Of a DNA stretch of 64,000 nt, positions 1 to 8,058 are shown piece after piece; position 1 is the first letter of the stretch; each line of letters starts with the position of its first letter. This DNA is from Phaeocystidibacter marisrubri. GTDB lineage: Bacteria > Bacteroidota > Bacteroidia > Flavobacteriales > Schleiferiaceae. Location of the stretch: the NCBI RefSeq assembly GCF_008933165.1, contig NZ_WBVQ01000001.1, forward strand, positions 1,550,001-1,614,000. Direction: 5' to 3'. The notes beneath the pieces were generated by a model. It saw nothing but the letters and a program-made list of their open reading frames with translations. It was not told the DNA's origin and ran no database searches. The position numbers were made by a program, and so were the translations under genes.

Positions 1-7
1 GAATAGA

Positions 8-169
8 ATGTCAATAGAGAAAATACTGAAGAAAGAACTACGAGATAGGATTCGAACGGCAGTCGCAAAATACGCGCACAGCATCAATAGCACCCCATTT
101 CCGTCACGACCAAATGCCCAAGCCGTAAGCCGTAAAACATCAGCGGCGGAAAAACCTCAACACAGTTAA
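8..169 (+). CDS. Short ORF at window edge, doubtful
   Basis: An ATG at 8 opens 53 codons ending in TAA at 167-169. The frame is also open to the left window edge, so it could be the tail of a longer gene. The product starts MSIEKILKKEL and is rich in Lys, Arg, Ser and Pro. The first dozen residues faintly resemble the N terminus of arginyl-tRNA synthetase, but nothing after that does. It may be a decayed gene or chance. No ribosome binding site or promoter was recognised. Confidence 0.13.
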   Translation: MSIEKILKKELRDRIRTAVAKYAHSINSTPFPSRPNAQAVSRKTSAAEKPQHS

Positions 170-172
170 CTT

Positions 173-253
173 CTTAAACACCTAAAACGCCTGAAACGCC
201 TAAAACCCCTGAAACCAATTAAACGCCTCAAACCCCTTAAACACCCCAAACAC
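173..253. repeat. Tandem degenerate 9-base repeats (CTnAAACnC x9)
   Basis: Nine consecutive 9-base units can be laid out without a gap: CTTAAACAC, CTAAAACGC, CTGAAACGC, CTAAAACCC, CTGAAACCA, ATTAAACGC, CTCAAACCC, CTTAAACAC, CCCAAACAC. Positions 4-7 (AAAC) are invariant, whereas positions 1, 3, 8 and 9 vary. The same consensus recurs at 39166-39219. The frame through the array is closed by TAA at 167-169, so it is probably not coding. Confidence 0.75.
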
Positions 254-301
254 AATCCGTCAAATCACCTAAGTAAAACGTGATGATTATCCCTTCGGGG
301 A

Positions 302-335
302 ATAAAAAAAGCCCAAGCAAAAACTTGGGCTTTTT
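302..335 (-). terminator. Terminator of tRNA-Arg
   Basis: GCCCAAG and CTTGGGC (311-330) form a 7-bp stem around a six-base loop. On the minus strand it is followed by a run of T (A-run at 304-310). A T-run at 331-335 makes it potentially bidirectional. Confidence 0.8.
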
Positions 336-336
336 G

Positions 337-410
337 TGACTCCGCAGGGATTCGAACCCCGAACCTCCTGATCCGTAGTCAGGTGCTCTATCCAGTTAAG
401 CTACGGAGCC
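337..410 (-). tRNA. tRNA-Arg (anticodon ACG)
   Basis: Reading the minus strand from 410, a complete cloverleaf forms: acceptor GGCTCCG pairing with CGGAGTC, D arm GCTT...GAGC, anticodon stem CCTGA/TCAGG with loop CTACGGA, and T arm CGGGG-TTCGAAT-CCCTG, with discriminator A. Anticodon ACG would be edited to ICG and reads CGU, CGC and CGA. CCA is not encoded. Promoter and leader lie at 411-503 and a terminator follows directly. Confidence 0.96.
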
Positions 411-442
411 ATCCTATATGTAATCGGCCGTCCGGCCGGTGA

Positions 443-468
443 CCTTAAGCGTGGTTGATTGCTTAAGG
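443..468 (-). other. Hairpin in the tRNA-Arg leader
   Basis: CCTTAAGC (443-450) and GCTTAAGG (461-468) are perfect inverted 8-mers around a 10-base loop. They lie between the presumed promoter and the tRNA 5' end. Right beside them sit the GC-rich palindromes CGGCCG and CCGGCCGG (425-440). A role in processing of the tRNA precursor is possible but not shown. Confidence 0.5.
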
Positions 469-473
469 GGCTG

Positions 474-503
474 CAAATATACGCAGCATTTGGATTCTTG
501 CAA
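474..503 (-). promoter_or_regulatory. Promoter of tRNA-Arg
   Basis: On the minus strand, TATATTTG (481-474) matches the Bacteroidota -7 box TAnnTTTG. A TTG at 503-501 lies 19 bases upstream, matching the -33 element. The same TATATTTG octamer precedes tRNA-His at 41731-41738. The expected start site would give a leader of about 55-60 bases. Confidence 0.6.
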
Positions 504-508
504 GTACT

Positions 509-817
509 TTAGAAAATTTCTGCAGATAAACCTTCAGATAAAAGCGCGGTACATCTAGGCTCTAGGTGATTATAACTACCGCTAAGTACCTCACACTTAC
601 CTTTATAATGGGTGATAATTGCACACTGTTGAGCCTGCTCAAATGTGTGGTCACAAATTGAAATTAAACACTCAATTACGTGGTCAAAGGTGTTCTCTTC
701 ATCGTTGTAGAGGACAATGACGTTCTCCTTGTCCTCCATTTCCAGTACATCCACCTCCGGAAGCTCTCGCTCTTCCGGTTGTGGTGTATAGGCCATCTTG
801 ATTTTACTCTCTGTCAT
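509..817 (-). CDS. clpS: ATP-dependent Clp protease adaptor ClpS
   Basis: 102 residues, the usual ClpS size. ClpS binds the N-domain of ClpA/ClpC-type AAA+ unfoldases and delivers N-degron proteins to ClpP. The conserved core is visible: strand VIVLYND (33-39), an acidic/Thr-Phe loop replacing the usual Asp-Asp-x-Thr-Pro, Val47, and His70 in the THYKGKC motif, matching the substrate-pocket His of E. coli ClpS. The first 14 bases overlap the 3' end of the upstream 1479-codon gene, indicating translational coupling. The N-terminal 30 residues are the flexible arm typical of the family. Confidence 0.92.
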   Translation of the reverse strand: MTESKIKMAYTPQPEERELPEVDVLEMEDKENVIVLYNDEENTFDHVIECLISICDHTFEQAQQCAIITHYKGKCEVLSGSYNHLEPRCTALLSEGLSAEIF

Positions 818-3800
818 GTCGTCTTAAGAATAGACTTACTCGTCCACGCGAGGTCTGATTGTAGGCGTATCTCGGCTTACCGCCCTCAGCTTCCAAAGCT
901 CTCTCGTCTGCCTCTACCAATAGCACCATGGCTGTAATCTCCTCGTTGGTCGAGTAGAATTGCATTATGTTTCTTCTGTATTGGAAGAAGAAGTAGTCTC
1001 GAGTTGGCTCTAAATACAAGAACAACTCGTCCGATCTTCTTCGCGGCATTATTTCCATAATCCCTTCAACACTCTTGTTTACCTGTGCTTCGCCGAAGTT
1101 ACCGATACCTAAGTTGCCATCACTGACAAACGAACTGCGTTCTTCACTCCAAAGCAGGGTTATGTCTGTGAAAACAATGGTACGGCGTAAAGGTTTAGGA
1201 ACTTCTTCTGGCGCTCCGTAATTGGCGATGTCTGCAAAGTACTCTTGTCTATCTTCTTTATCCGTGATGATGTTCTGCATGGCGATGTTGTACCCCTCTC
1301 CATCTAAGGAAGAAGCTGCCAACCCACTCTCTGCATTGATCTCCATTGCAAAGGCGTTCATGAGGTCTTCGCTAAAGAGGAAGTTCCAGGTCATGGTCAC
1401 GTCTACTTGTAACTCGTCATTACGCAAGTCGTGCACGGCTACCCCGTAACTTTCTACTTCTACCCTGCCGGTGTTCTGAGCAAGGCTAATCTTCCCTTTC
1501 CCGGTCATGATACAATCGCGGTTGTTGAAGCTCACGTAATTGTCCGGAATACTCTCGTCGCGAAGTTTTCTGCGAGTGGTGATGATGTAACTGTTCAAGG
1601 TTTCATCATAGAACAATACTCCAGTCGCCGAAATGAGCTCCTTGTCTACCTTGGAGGCATCATTGTTCAAGAATCCGGTGTAGATACTCGTGCTGTCAGG
1701 TGCCAGATAGATACCGTTATAGATATCATCTCCACGAGTTGTTGGATTGTCTTCCGGTAAATCCACAACGATGTCGTTCGGATCAATCTCACTCTCAAAC
1801 TTAAACCAATCGGTTTCTAGGTTCTCACAAGTGTGCTGGATGAGCAGGTGACCATCGTACGTCATGAGTCGCTCTGGAGCGCGCAAACGGACTTTGCCGT
1901 AATAGCCAAAGAACGGACTCAGATAGAATTCATCCTCTTTCTTCACCTTGGCTAATCCAATGGTGGTTTCAGAGGTGTCTACTTTGATTTCCTCAAAGAA
2001 CAGTGGCCATGCCGTACCATCCTTGTCGAGATATTCATAATCAGCTGAACCACTGTACTTGTGTCGAGTATCAATCTTGAAGGTTCCGTTGTAGAAGTTG
2101 TGGTATTTCAAGTAGCGGTTCGCCGTTAAACGAGCGTTGGTAAGCTCGCGCATGTAGGCGTTAGGATCAATGGCCACATAACCCGAATCTGGGAAGATTC
2201 GCGAATCTGCCACATCGATTTCTGGCACTTCAAAAGCTTCAAGGAGACTTGGCTCTAGAGCGAACTTGGCCGACATCGCCATAAACTCCAAAGAGTCCAA
2301 ACGACGAGCGGTTCCAACCATTCGACTCAATTGTCCGCTTTCATGCGACACTTCGATGGTTTTCACTGGAATATTCCACTCCGCATGGTCCATCCAAGTG
2401 ATGTATTTGTTCATGGTAAACTCCATGTACTGTGTTCCTCCATTCAAGGTAAACTCGCCATATTGTTTGTCGAAGTCTACATACCCATTGGCATCCCAAA
2501 GTTTAAAGGCCCAATCTGAAGTTGGATCCTTCTTCACCGCAAAGCTGGTACTCTGCGCATCAAAGGATCGATTAGAGAATACAAAGTCTTTGGAAATGGT
2601 CTGTGCATCGAGGAATTCGAGCTTGGCATCCCCGCGCAAGTCCGAAGCTCCGTAGGCCAATGTACCCTCGGCTTTCATACCAATAGGTCCGTACATGTTG
2701 AACGGTGTTGATCGCGATTTTGCGTACATGACATCATCATACGGTCGCCAGTTGATGAAAACATTCTGACCATCAGCTGGAGGGTATTGCACAGTCCCCG
2801 TTGATCGCTCTTCGATGACATAGCTGCTGGCTATGCCATTGGTACTATCCGGGAAGAAGGTGAAGGCATCCCCCACCGCCGTGGAGGTAATGTATTCGAT
2901 TTGACCCGTCCCCACTAAACCTTCATTGGAAAGTTGTAAATCATTGTAGAACTTACCCTTACCTCCATAAGCTGGAAGTCCTGTCGGCGGCGTAGTGGTT
3001 TTAAATCCAAGGGAGTAATCTTCCTGAACCATGACGGTTTGCGGCATGTCTGGGAAAATTCCGGCGGACACAAAAACACCGTCAAAGGTTAGACCTTCGG
3101 TACTGGTATTATCTAGGGAATCGATTTCAAACGGCTCTAGCTCCACAAAGAAGCGTTCTCTGTCGTACACGCCTTCGTAAATGGACTGATTGTCGTAGTA
3201 AACGTAACTCTCTGTGGCCGATTTAAAGATGGGGTACTCGGTATAGCTAACCTTCCCCGATTTGTTATTCGGCCGGTCAATCAGCAGTTCCCCATTGATA
3301 TCTTGCAAGGTGTTCTTTACACTCACCAACTTCGGTCGGGTTCCTGGAAGACGTGTTCCATCGTCGAACTCCTCCACTTTGAATCGCATAGAGTCGATGT
3401 CAGGCATACTAATCCGAAACATGTCATAATCAAAGAAATGCCCTTTCCCCCAGAAGGAGAATCGACCCGCTTGAATCTTGCCGTCAAAGTCGAAGTCCAT
3501 TCCTTCATGAACTGTAATCTTGTGTTCGGTGGGAAAGAGTGCAACCTCCTGACTATCGGACAAGGCAATGGAGTTAATTCCCACAATATCCATGTCGTAG
3601 TTCAGCAGTGAAATAGAGGCATTGGCTCCTCTAGAAACACCAGAAACAAAGCGAATTACATCGTAGTCGCGGTACCCTTCATAATCGAGGATATAATCGA
3701 ACAGTTTGTCGTTGAAGGAGACGGTTTTATTGATGATGTCGTAATTGATAAAGTTCTGGATCGACATCAGCATCAGGAAGCGCTCGGCGTGCAATTCATC

Positions 3801-5243
3801 CATTCGGAGATATCTGGCCACCGACTCCAAACTCTGATCAGCGGTATCCCTCGCCACGGCCACATCGCGCAAGCGATAGAGAGGATTCACTCTATCAAGA
3901 CCTGCCAAAGCACTAAAGCGCTCGCCTCGGAAATAATTCTTCGACTCAAATACCACCGGAGTGGTGGATCCCAAGTTCAAGTTCTGAATGAACATCTGTG
4001 GCGTATTCATCCGCCAGGTGATCTGATCTGGAAAAATATCCATGTCGTGGTAGCTGTCGGTATACGGCGTCATCGACAAGCCTTCATCGTTTCGCGTTAG
4101 CGTCAACTTCACCTGCTCTGGCAGGTACTGCATGGTGCTTTTAGGGTGATAAAGACTGTCCTTCTCACCCAGCTTGATGTAAACATTGCAAGCTTCTGAG
4201 CGTACAAGATCATCCCGAAGCAAAAAGCGTTCAGCCTTCAAAACCACTTGATAGTCGTTCTCATGTCGGAACTTCATAACCGCTCTACTCGGCAATTCAT
4301 CCGAAGCGTAGAAGTTCCTTCCCACCATAGAAAAACCACCTTCGTAGTCTACCCCCGGTAGGAAGTCTTTGATATCCACTCTATCATAGGCCACGAAGCG
4401 AGGAAATACTGCATTGACTTCATTGGGGTTGGAAGTCAAGCGCTCTTCGTAATACCCAAGCAGAGGCTCTTTGATGAAGAGAACACTATGAAGGGTAACG
4501 GAATCCGCCTTAAATCCGGCGTTATCCATGGAGATCGCGTATGTAGACAATTCGGCGTAAACGGTATCGGCCGACATTCCCGCACGGGTCCAAAACACAT
4601 TGCCGCCATCTCCTTTAAATTCATTGGTTTGAATATTATAGACCCCTGAGGTCATCTCTACTAATGTGCTATCGGAACGATAATATCCCCACATGTCTAC
4701 TTTCTGGTAGGTCATTGTAGGCATCCCATCCACCATAGCAAAGTCCGCCGTGCCATTCAGAGCCTCCCAGCGGAAACGCCCATTGTCAAATACGATATCA
4801 GGTTGGAGGGCAATGTAGATGTTGTCGAGTAGGGCGACGATAAATCGACTTCCCTCTTCTTTGGAATAATTGGACAGGTAAACAAGTGCCTGTGACAGGT
4901 CCTCTACCTCTTCATTCTCGGCGAGGTAAATCTCACTTTTCAGCAATTTTCTCCATGCGTCGTAATGCACGACGCGTTTGCGAAGCAAATTATTCGACAA
5001 GTCGTATTGAGAAGCTCGATCACCTTCACTAAATCCCTCCCAAACTATCTTGAAACGGTTCAGCAATAATTCTAAACTGTCTGAATCTACATCGTCCATA
5101 TCTCCCATGAACTCCGTCAATTCGTCAAAATACGCTTGTGGCTCGGCAGTGAACGCCCTCAACCTCCCCTGTGCATTGGCATCATAGAAAGAGAAGAGGA
5201 ATAGTCCGCACACCAAGAGTTTGATGATCGTAAACTTCCCCAT
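804..5243 (-). CDS. Large secreted protein of unknown function (1479 aa)
   Basis: A signal peptide is clear (residues 1-24: Lys, a hydrophobic core, cleavage after Ala-Asn-Ala before Gln). The remaining ~1450 residues show no membrane helix and no domain I can name. They are dominated by alternating polar/hydrophobic strands with many Tyr, Phe, Asp and Ser, suggesting a long beta-structured periplasmic or outer-membrane-associated protein. There is no T9SS sorting tail; the C terminus ends Arg-rich (RRHDRE). It sits between prmA (15-base gap) and clpS (14-base overlap) in one transcription unit. A beta-helical envelope scaffold of the AsmA/LptD kind is conceivable but is only a guess. Confidence 0.9.
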   Translation of the reverse strand: MGKFTIIKLLVCGLFLFSFYDANAQGRLRAFTAEPQAYFDELTEFMGDMDDVDSDSLELLLNRFKIVWEGFSEGDRASQYDLSNNLLRKRVVHYDAWRKLLKSEIYLAENEEVEDLSQALVYLSNYSKEEGSRFIVALLDNIYIALQPDIVFDNGRFRWEALNGTADFAMVDGMPTMTYQKVDMWGYYRSDSTLVEMTSGVYNIQTNEFKGDGGNVFWTRAGMSADTVYAELSTYAISMDNAGFKADSVTLHSVLFIKEPLLGYYEERLTSNPNEVNAVFPRFVAYDRVDIKDFLPGVDYEGGFSMVGRNFYASDELPSRAVMKFRHENDYQVVLKAERFLLRDDLVRSEACNVYIKLGEKDSLYHPKSTMQYLPEQVKLTLTRNDEGLSMTPYTDSYHDMDIFPDQITWRMNTPQMFIQNLNLGSTTPVVFESKNYFRGERFSALAGLDRVNPLYRLRDVAVARDTADQSLESVARYLRMDELHAERFLMLMSIQNFINYDIINKTVSFNDKLFDYILDYEGYRDYDVIRFVSGVSRGANASISLLNYDMDIVGINSIALSDSQEVALFPTEHKITVHEGMDFDFDGKIQAGRFSFWGKGHFFDYDMFRISMPDIDSMRFKVEEFDDGTRLPGTRPKLVSVKNTLQDINGELLIDRPNNKSGKVSYTEYPIFKSATESYVYYDNQSIYEGVYDRERFFVELEPFEIDSLDNTSTEGLTFDGVFVSAGIFPDMPQTVMVQEDYSLGFKTTTPPTGLPAYGGKGKFYNDLQLSNEGLVGTGQIEYITSTAVGDAFTFFPDSTNGIASSYVIEERSTGTVQYPPADGQNVFINWRPYDDVMYAKSRSTPFNMYGPIGMKAEGTLAYGASDLRGDAKLEFLDAQTISKDFVFSNRSFDAQSTSFAVKKDPTSDWAFKLWDANGYVDFDKQYGEFTLNGGTQYMEFTMNKYITWMDHAEWNIPVKTIEVSHESGQLSRMVGTARRLDSLEFMAMSAKFALEPSLLEAFEVPEIDVADSRIFPDSGYVAIDPNAYMRELTNARLTANRYLKYHNFYNGTFKIDTRHKYSGSADYEYLDKDGTAWPLFFEEIKVDTSETTIGLAKVKKEDEFYLSPFFGYYGKVRLRAPERLMTYDGHLLIQHTCENLETDWFKFESEIDPNDIVVDLPEDNPTTRGDDIYNGIYLAPDSTSIYTGFLNNDASKVDKELISATGVLFYDETLNSYIITTRRKLRDESIPDNYVSFNNRDCIMTGKGKISLAQNTGRVEVESYGVAVHDLRNDELQVDVTMTWNFLFSEDLMNAFAMEINAESGLAASSLDGEGYNIAMQNIITDKEDRQEYFADIANYGAPEEVPKPLRRTIVFTDITLLWSEERSSFVSDGNLGIGNFGEAQVNKSVEGIMEIMPRRRSDELFLYLEPTRDYFFFQYRRNIMQFYSTNEEITAMVLLVEADERALEAEGGKPRYAYNQTSRGRVSLFLRRHDRE

Positions 5244-5257
5244 GTAGTTCTTGTGTT

Positions 5258-6091
5258 TCAGTCTTTACTCCATATCAACGCAGCCCAACGATCTTTCGTC
5301 TCTATGCGCTGAGGATGAAAGCCCAATGGCTTCCCTACTCCTTCCAGAACGGATATATCACTTTCATAAAATCCACTGAGGAGCAATGTCCCTCCAGGAT
5401 TCAATACCGAAGTGTACGATTCCATGTCTCTGGTTAGAATATTCCTATTGATATTCGCGATAATCACATCGAATTTCCGTTTCCCTAAATCCGAGGCATC
5501 GCCGTGAATGATGTGAATATCTTCATATCCATTGCGTGCGGCATTCTCTCTCGAGTTTTCTGCCGCCCACTCTTCAATGTCAATTCCCTCTACGTAAGCA
5601 GCTCCACGCATCTTCGCCAAAATGGCCAATACTGCCGTGCCACATCCCATATCGAGAACGTCTTTTCCCTTTAGATCTAAATCGAGAAGATACTGGCACA
5701 TCAGCCAAGTGGTTTGGTGATGTCCCGTACCAAAGCTCATCTTTGGCTCGATGACAATTTCATAGTCAAATTCTGCCGCTCTGCTTTCGTGAAATGGAGC
5801 TCGAATGTGAAGTCCGCTTCCCACCTCAATGGGTTCGAAATTCTTTTCCCATTCGGCATTCCAGTTCTGCTGTTCCACAGTTTCAACCGTCCACTTCAAT
5901 TCGGCAACAGCCGAGGTCATTGGAAAATCACTCTCAGAAACCTCGGAATACTGATCTTCGGGAATAAAGGCTTCTACTCCTGTATCCGTATCGGTGGCGC
6001 TCTCTACAGGAAGTCCATCGAGTTCTGCATAGAGAATATCTCTACCCGGCTCAATAGGGTCGATATGAAAGGCTAATTTGATGTAATTCAT
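5258..6091 (-). CDS. prmA: Ribosomal protein L11 methyltransferase PrmA
   Basis: 277 residues. It transfers methyl groups from S-adenosylmethionine to ribosomal protein L11 in the cytoplasm. The SAM-binding motif I is VLDMGCGTAVLAI near residue 145, preceded by the PrmA-typical MSFGTGHHQTT segment. Motif IV is IIANINRNIL near residue 212. The N-terminal ~100 residues would be the L11-recognition domain. ATG overlaps the tpiA stop by four bases, so the two are translationally coupled. Confidence 0.93.
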   Translation of the reverse strand: MNYIKLAFHIDPIEPGRDILYAELDGLPVESATDTDTGVEAFIPEDQYSEVSESDFPMTSAVAELKWTVETVEQQNWNAEWEKNFEPIEVGSGLHIRAPFHESRAAEFDYEIVIEPKMSFGTGHHQTTWLMCQYLLDLDLKGKDVLDMGCGTAVLAILAKMRGAAYVEGIDIEEWAAENSRENAARNGYEDIHIIHGDASDLGKRKFDVIIANINRNILTRDMESYTSVLNPGGTLLLSGFYESDISVLEGVGKPLGFHPQRIETKDRWAALIWSKD

Positions 6092-6879
6092 ACCGCGTGC
6101 AATCCACCTTTTGCAGGAGCCATCGCATGTACAATGGAAACAAAATCATCGGCGTTCAAAGAAGCGCCTCCAATCAATCCACCGTCTACATCAGGCTGAC
6201 TAAAGATTTCACTTGCGTTATTCGGCTTTACCGAACCTCCGTAAAGAATGGACACGTTGTTAGCAGCGTCTTCACCATACTTACTCGCCACATGCGCTCG
6301 AATTGATTTGTGCATGTCTTGTGCTTGTTGTGGCGAAGCGGTCTCGCCCGTTCCAATTGCCCAAACAGGTTCGTAAGCAATAATTACGTTTTTAAACTCC
6401 TCTGACGATAGATGGAACAAACCTTGAGTGAGTTGAGAAGTAACAACTTCATTGTGTTTATTGGCCTTTCTATCCTCCAAAACCTCTCCAACACAAAAGA
6501 TTGGCATCAAAGAATTGCGGATAGCAGCATTTACTTTCTTGGCCAATAGCGCATCATCTTCGCCAAAATATTGGCGACGCTCAGAGTGACCCAAGATGAC
6601 GGCATCAATATTTAAATCAGAAATCATCCCGGCAGAAATCTCTCCGGTGTATGCTCCATTGTCCTCGTGGTGACAATTTTGTGCAGCCACTGATATTTGA
6701 GGGACTTCCCACACATGATCAATCACATCAATCAAATGGGTGAAAGGCGGCGATAATATTACGCGTGTATCTCCTGTATATTTTGAATCGAGTTTCTCGA
6801 GAATCTCTACTACCAATCCCACTCCTTCAGAAGGGACAGTATTCATTTTCCAGTTTCCTGCTACAATTCGTGCTCTCAT
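6088..6879 (-). CDS. tpiA: Triose-phosphate isomerase
   Basis: 263 residues, near the family length of about 250. It interconverts dihydroxyacetone phosphate and glyceraldehyde 3-phosphate in glycolysis. Catalytic residues are all present: Lys11 in GNWKMN, His98 in ILGHSERR, Glu170 in IAYEPVWAIGTG. The phosphate-gripper loop (AIGTGETA) and the LYGGSVKPNN motif follow. It overlaps prmA by four bases. About 100 bases separate it from the upstream permease gene; no clear promoter was recognised there. Confidence 0.97.
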   Translation of the reverse strand: MRARIVAGNWKMNTVPSEGVGLVVEILEKLDSKYTGDTRVILSPPFTHLIDVIDHVWEVPQISVAAQNCHHEDNGAYTGEISAGMISDLNIDAVILGHSERRQYFGEDDALLAKKVNAAIRNSLMPIFCVGEVLEDRKANKHNEVVTSQLTQGLFHLSSEEFKNVIIAYEPVWAIGTGETASPQQAQDMHKSIRAHVASKYGEDAANNVSILYGGSVKPNNASEIFSQPDVDGGLIGGASLNADDFVSIVHAMAPAKGGLHAV

Positions 6880-6978
6880 AAGAAGGGGAATTCAATTTGA
6901 GACGAATTTAATCCTTTGCCTAGACTTTTCCCCGGAACTCAAATAGAGAATATCGAAGGAATTTTCTCAATGGCCTGC

Positions 6979-8058
6979 TTACGCTCGAATGCGAGGATCT
7001 AAAATCCTATAAGTGATATCCACCAAAATATTTATGATGATGAATACGGAAGCAATGGTGAGCACGGCCCCCATCACTACGGGCAAATCTTTTTGGTTGA
7101 GCGCATCTACAATCTGCTTGCCCAGCCCATTCCAACCAAAGATGTATTCCACAAACACTGCACCGGCCAACATGCTGGCGAACCATCCGCTCACCGCTGT
7201 TACTACAGGATTTAGACTGTTTCGCATCACATGTCGGTAAACGATTTGTCGAGTGCTCAGTCCTTTGGCCTTTGCCGTTCGAATGTAATCTTGATTAAGC
7301 GTTTCTAGTACGCTGTTTCGCGTGAGCTGAATGATGACTCCAATGGGACGAATGCCCAAGGTAATGGCTGGTAATATCAAATGATCTAAGGCCAAGTAAC
7401 GCCCTGTTCCGTAATCATCTACCTCGTAGAGACTGCCCGTCATGCTCAACCCAGTGTACTCAGATAAAACGTATCCAAACAACCAAGCGATGAGAATGGC
7501 TGAGAAAAAGGACGGAACCGACATCCCTAGCGTTCCGGCAACGGTCCAAAAACGATCAAACCAACCGTCTTTCCAAAGGGCAGAAAGTACCCCAATCAAT
7601 ATTCCGAATAGAATGGCAAGAGAGATACTGGCTATCGCCAAAACAGCCGTATTGGGTAGGGTTTCAGAAATGATGCTCCCCACGGAACGTCCCTGTTGTT
7701 GAAACGATTCTCGGAGGTACGGCCACTTTAGGGCCAGTGTTCCGCTTTCTACCTTCAACAGAGGAACACCGCTGTAAGCGTGATTCTCAAAATGCGTATA
7801 ATTAGATGCGACCCCGCTGTGCCAACTGATGGGCGATAAATCGTTCAAGTAATACCCATACTGTGTAAGCATGGGTTGATCTAAGCCAAGCTTGGCCCGT
7901 ATAGCTTGAAGGACTTGCTCGTCTTCTCGCTGATCCATCATCATCCGAGCGGGATCTCCAGTCAGCACGTTAAACAAGACGAAAATCAACGTAGCCACTC
8001 CCCAAAGAACTCCGAGCGCTTGGCCCAGCTTAGACAGCACGCTACTCACCCATCTCAT
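6979..8058 (-). CDS. ABC transporter permease, DppB/OppB type
   Basis: 359 residues, multi-spanning inner-membrane permease of the peptide/nickel class. An N-terminal helix (about 10-32) is followed by a long external segment, then five helices. The EAA-like cytoplasmic loop (DYIRTAKAKGLSTRQIVYRHVMRNSLNP) that contacts the ATPase is conserved. A partner permease (DppC), binding protein and ATPases are not adjacent, so it must work with subunits encoded elsewhere. Its start overlaps the DoxX-like gene by four bases. The substrate cannot be told from sequence; peptides are the family norm. Confidence 0.88.
   Translation of the reverse strand: MRWVSSVLSKLGQALGVLWGVATLIFVLFNVLTGDPARMMMDQREDEQVLQAIRAKLGLDQPMLTQYGYYLNDLSPISWHSGVASNYTHFENHAYSGVPLLKVESGTLALKWPYLRESFQQQGRSVGSIISETLPNTAVLAIASISLAILFGILIGVLSALWKDGWFDRFWTVAGTLGMSVPSFFSAILIAWLFGYVLSEYTGLSMTGSLYEVDDYGTGRYLALDHLILPAITLGIRPIGVIIQLTRNSVLETLNQDYIRTAKAKGLSTRQIVYRHVMRNSLNPVVTAVSGWFASMLAGAVFVEYIFGWNGLGKQIVDALNQKDLPVVMGAVLTIASVFIIINILVDITYRILDPRIRA

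Larger units (their letters stand above)
1..336. other. Intergenic region with repeat array and terminator
   Basis: No gene of recognisable family lies here. The stretch holds a short open frame at its left edge (8-169), nine tandem 9-base units (173-253) and the terminator of tRNA-Arg (302-335). Between 254 and 301 I see nothing definite. Confidence 0.6.

Noticed and set aside
41-70. Sequence gattcgaac resembling the T loop of a minus-strand tRNA
   Set aside because: The flanking bases do not form a T stem, and no anticodon arm or acceptor stem could be placed next to it.
173-253. CRISPR array
   Set aside because: Units are nine bases and degenerate with no spacers, and no cas gene is present.
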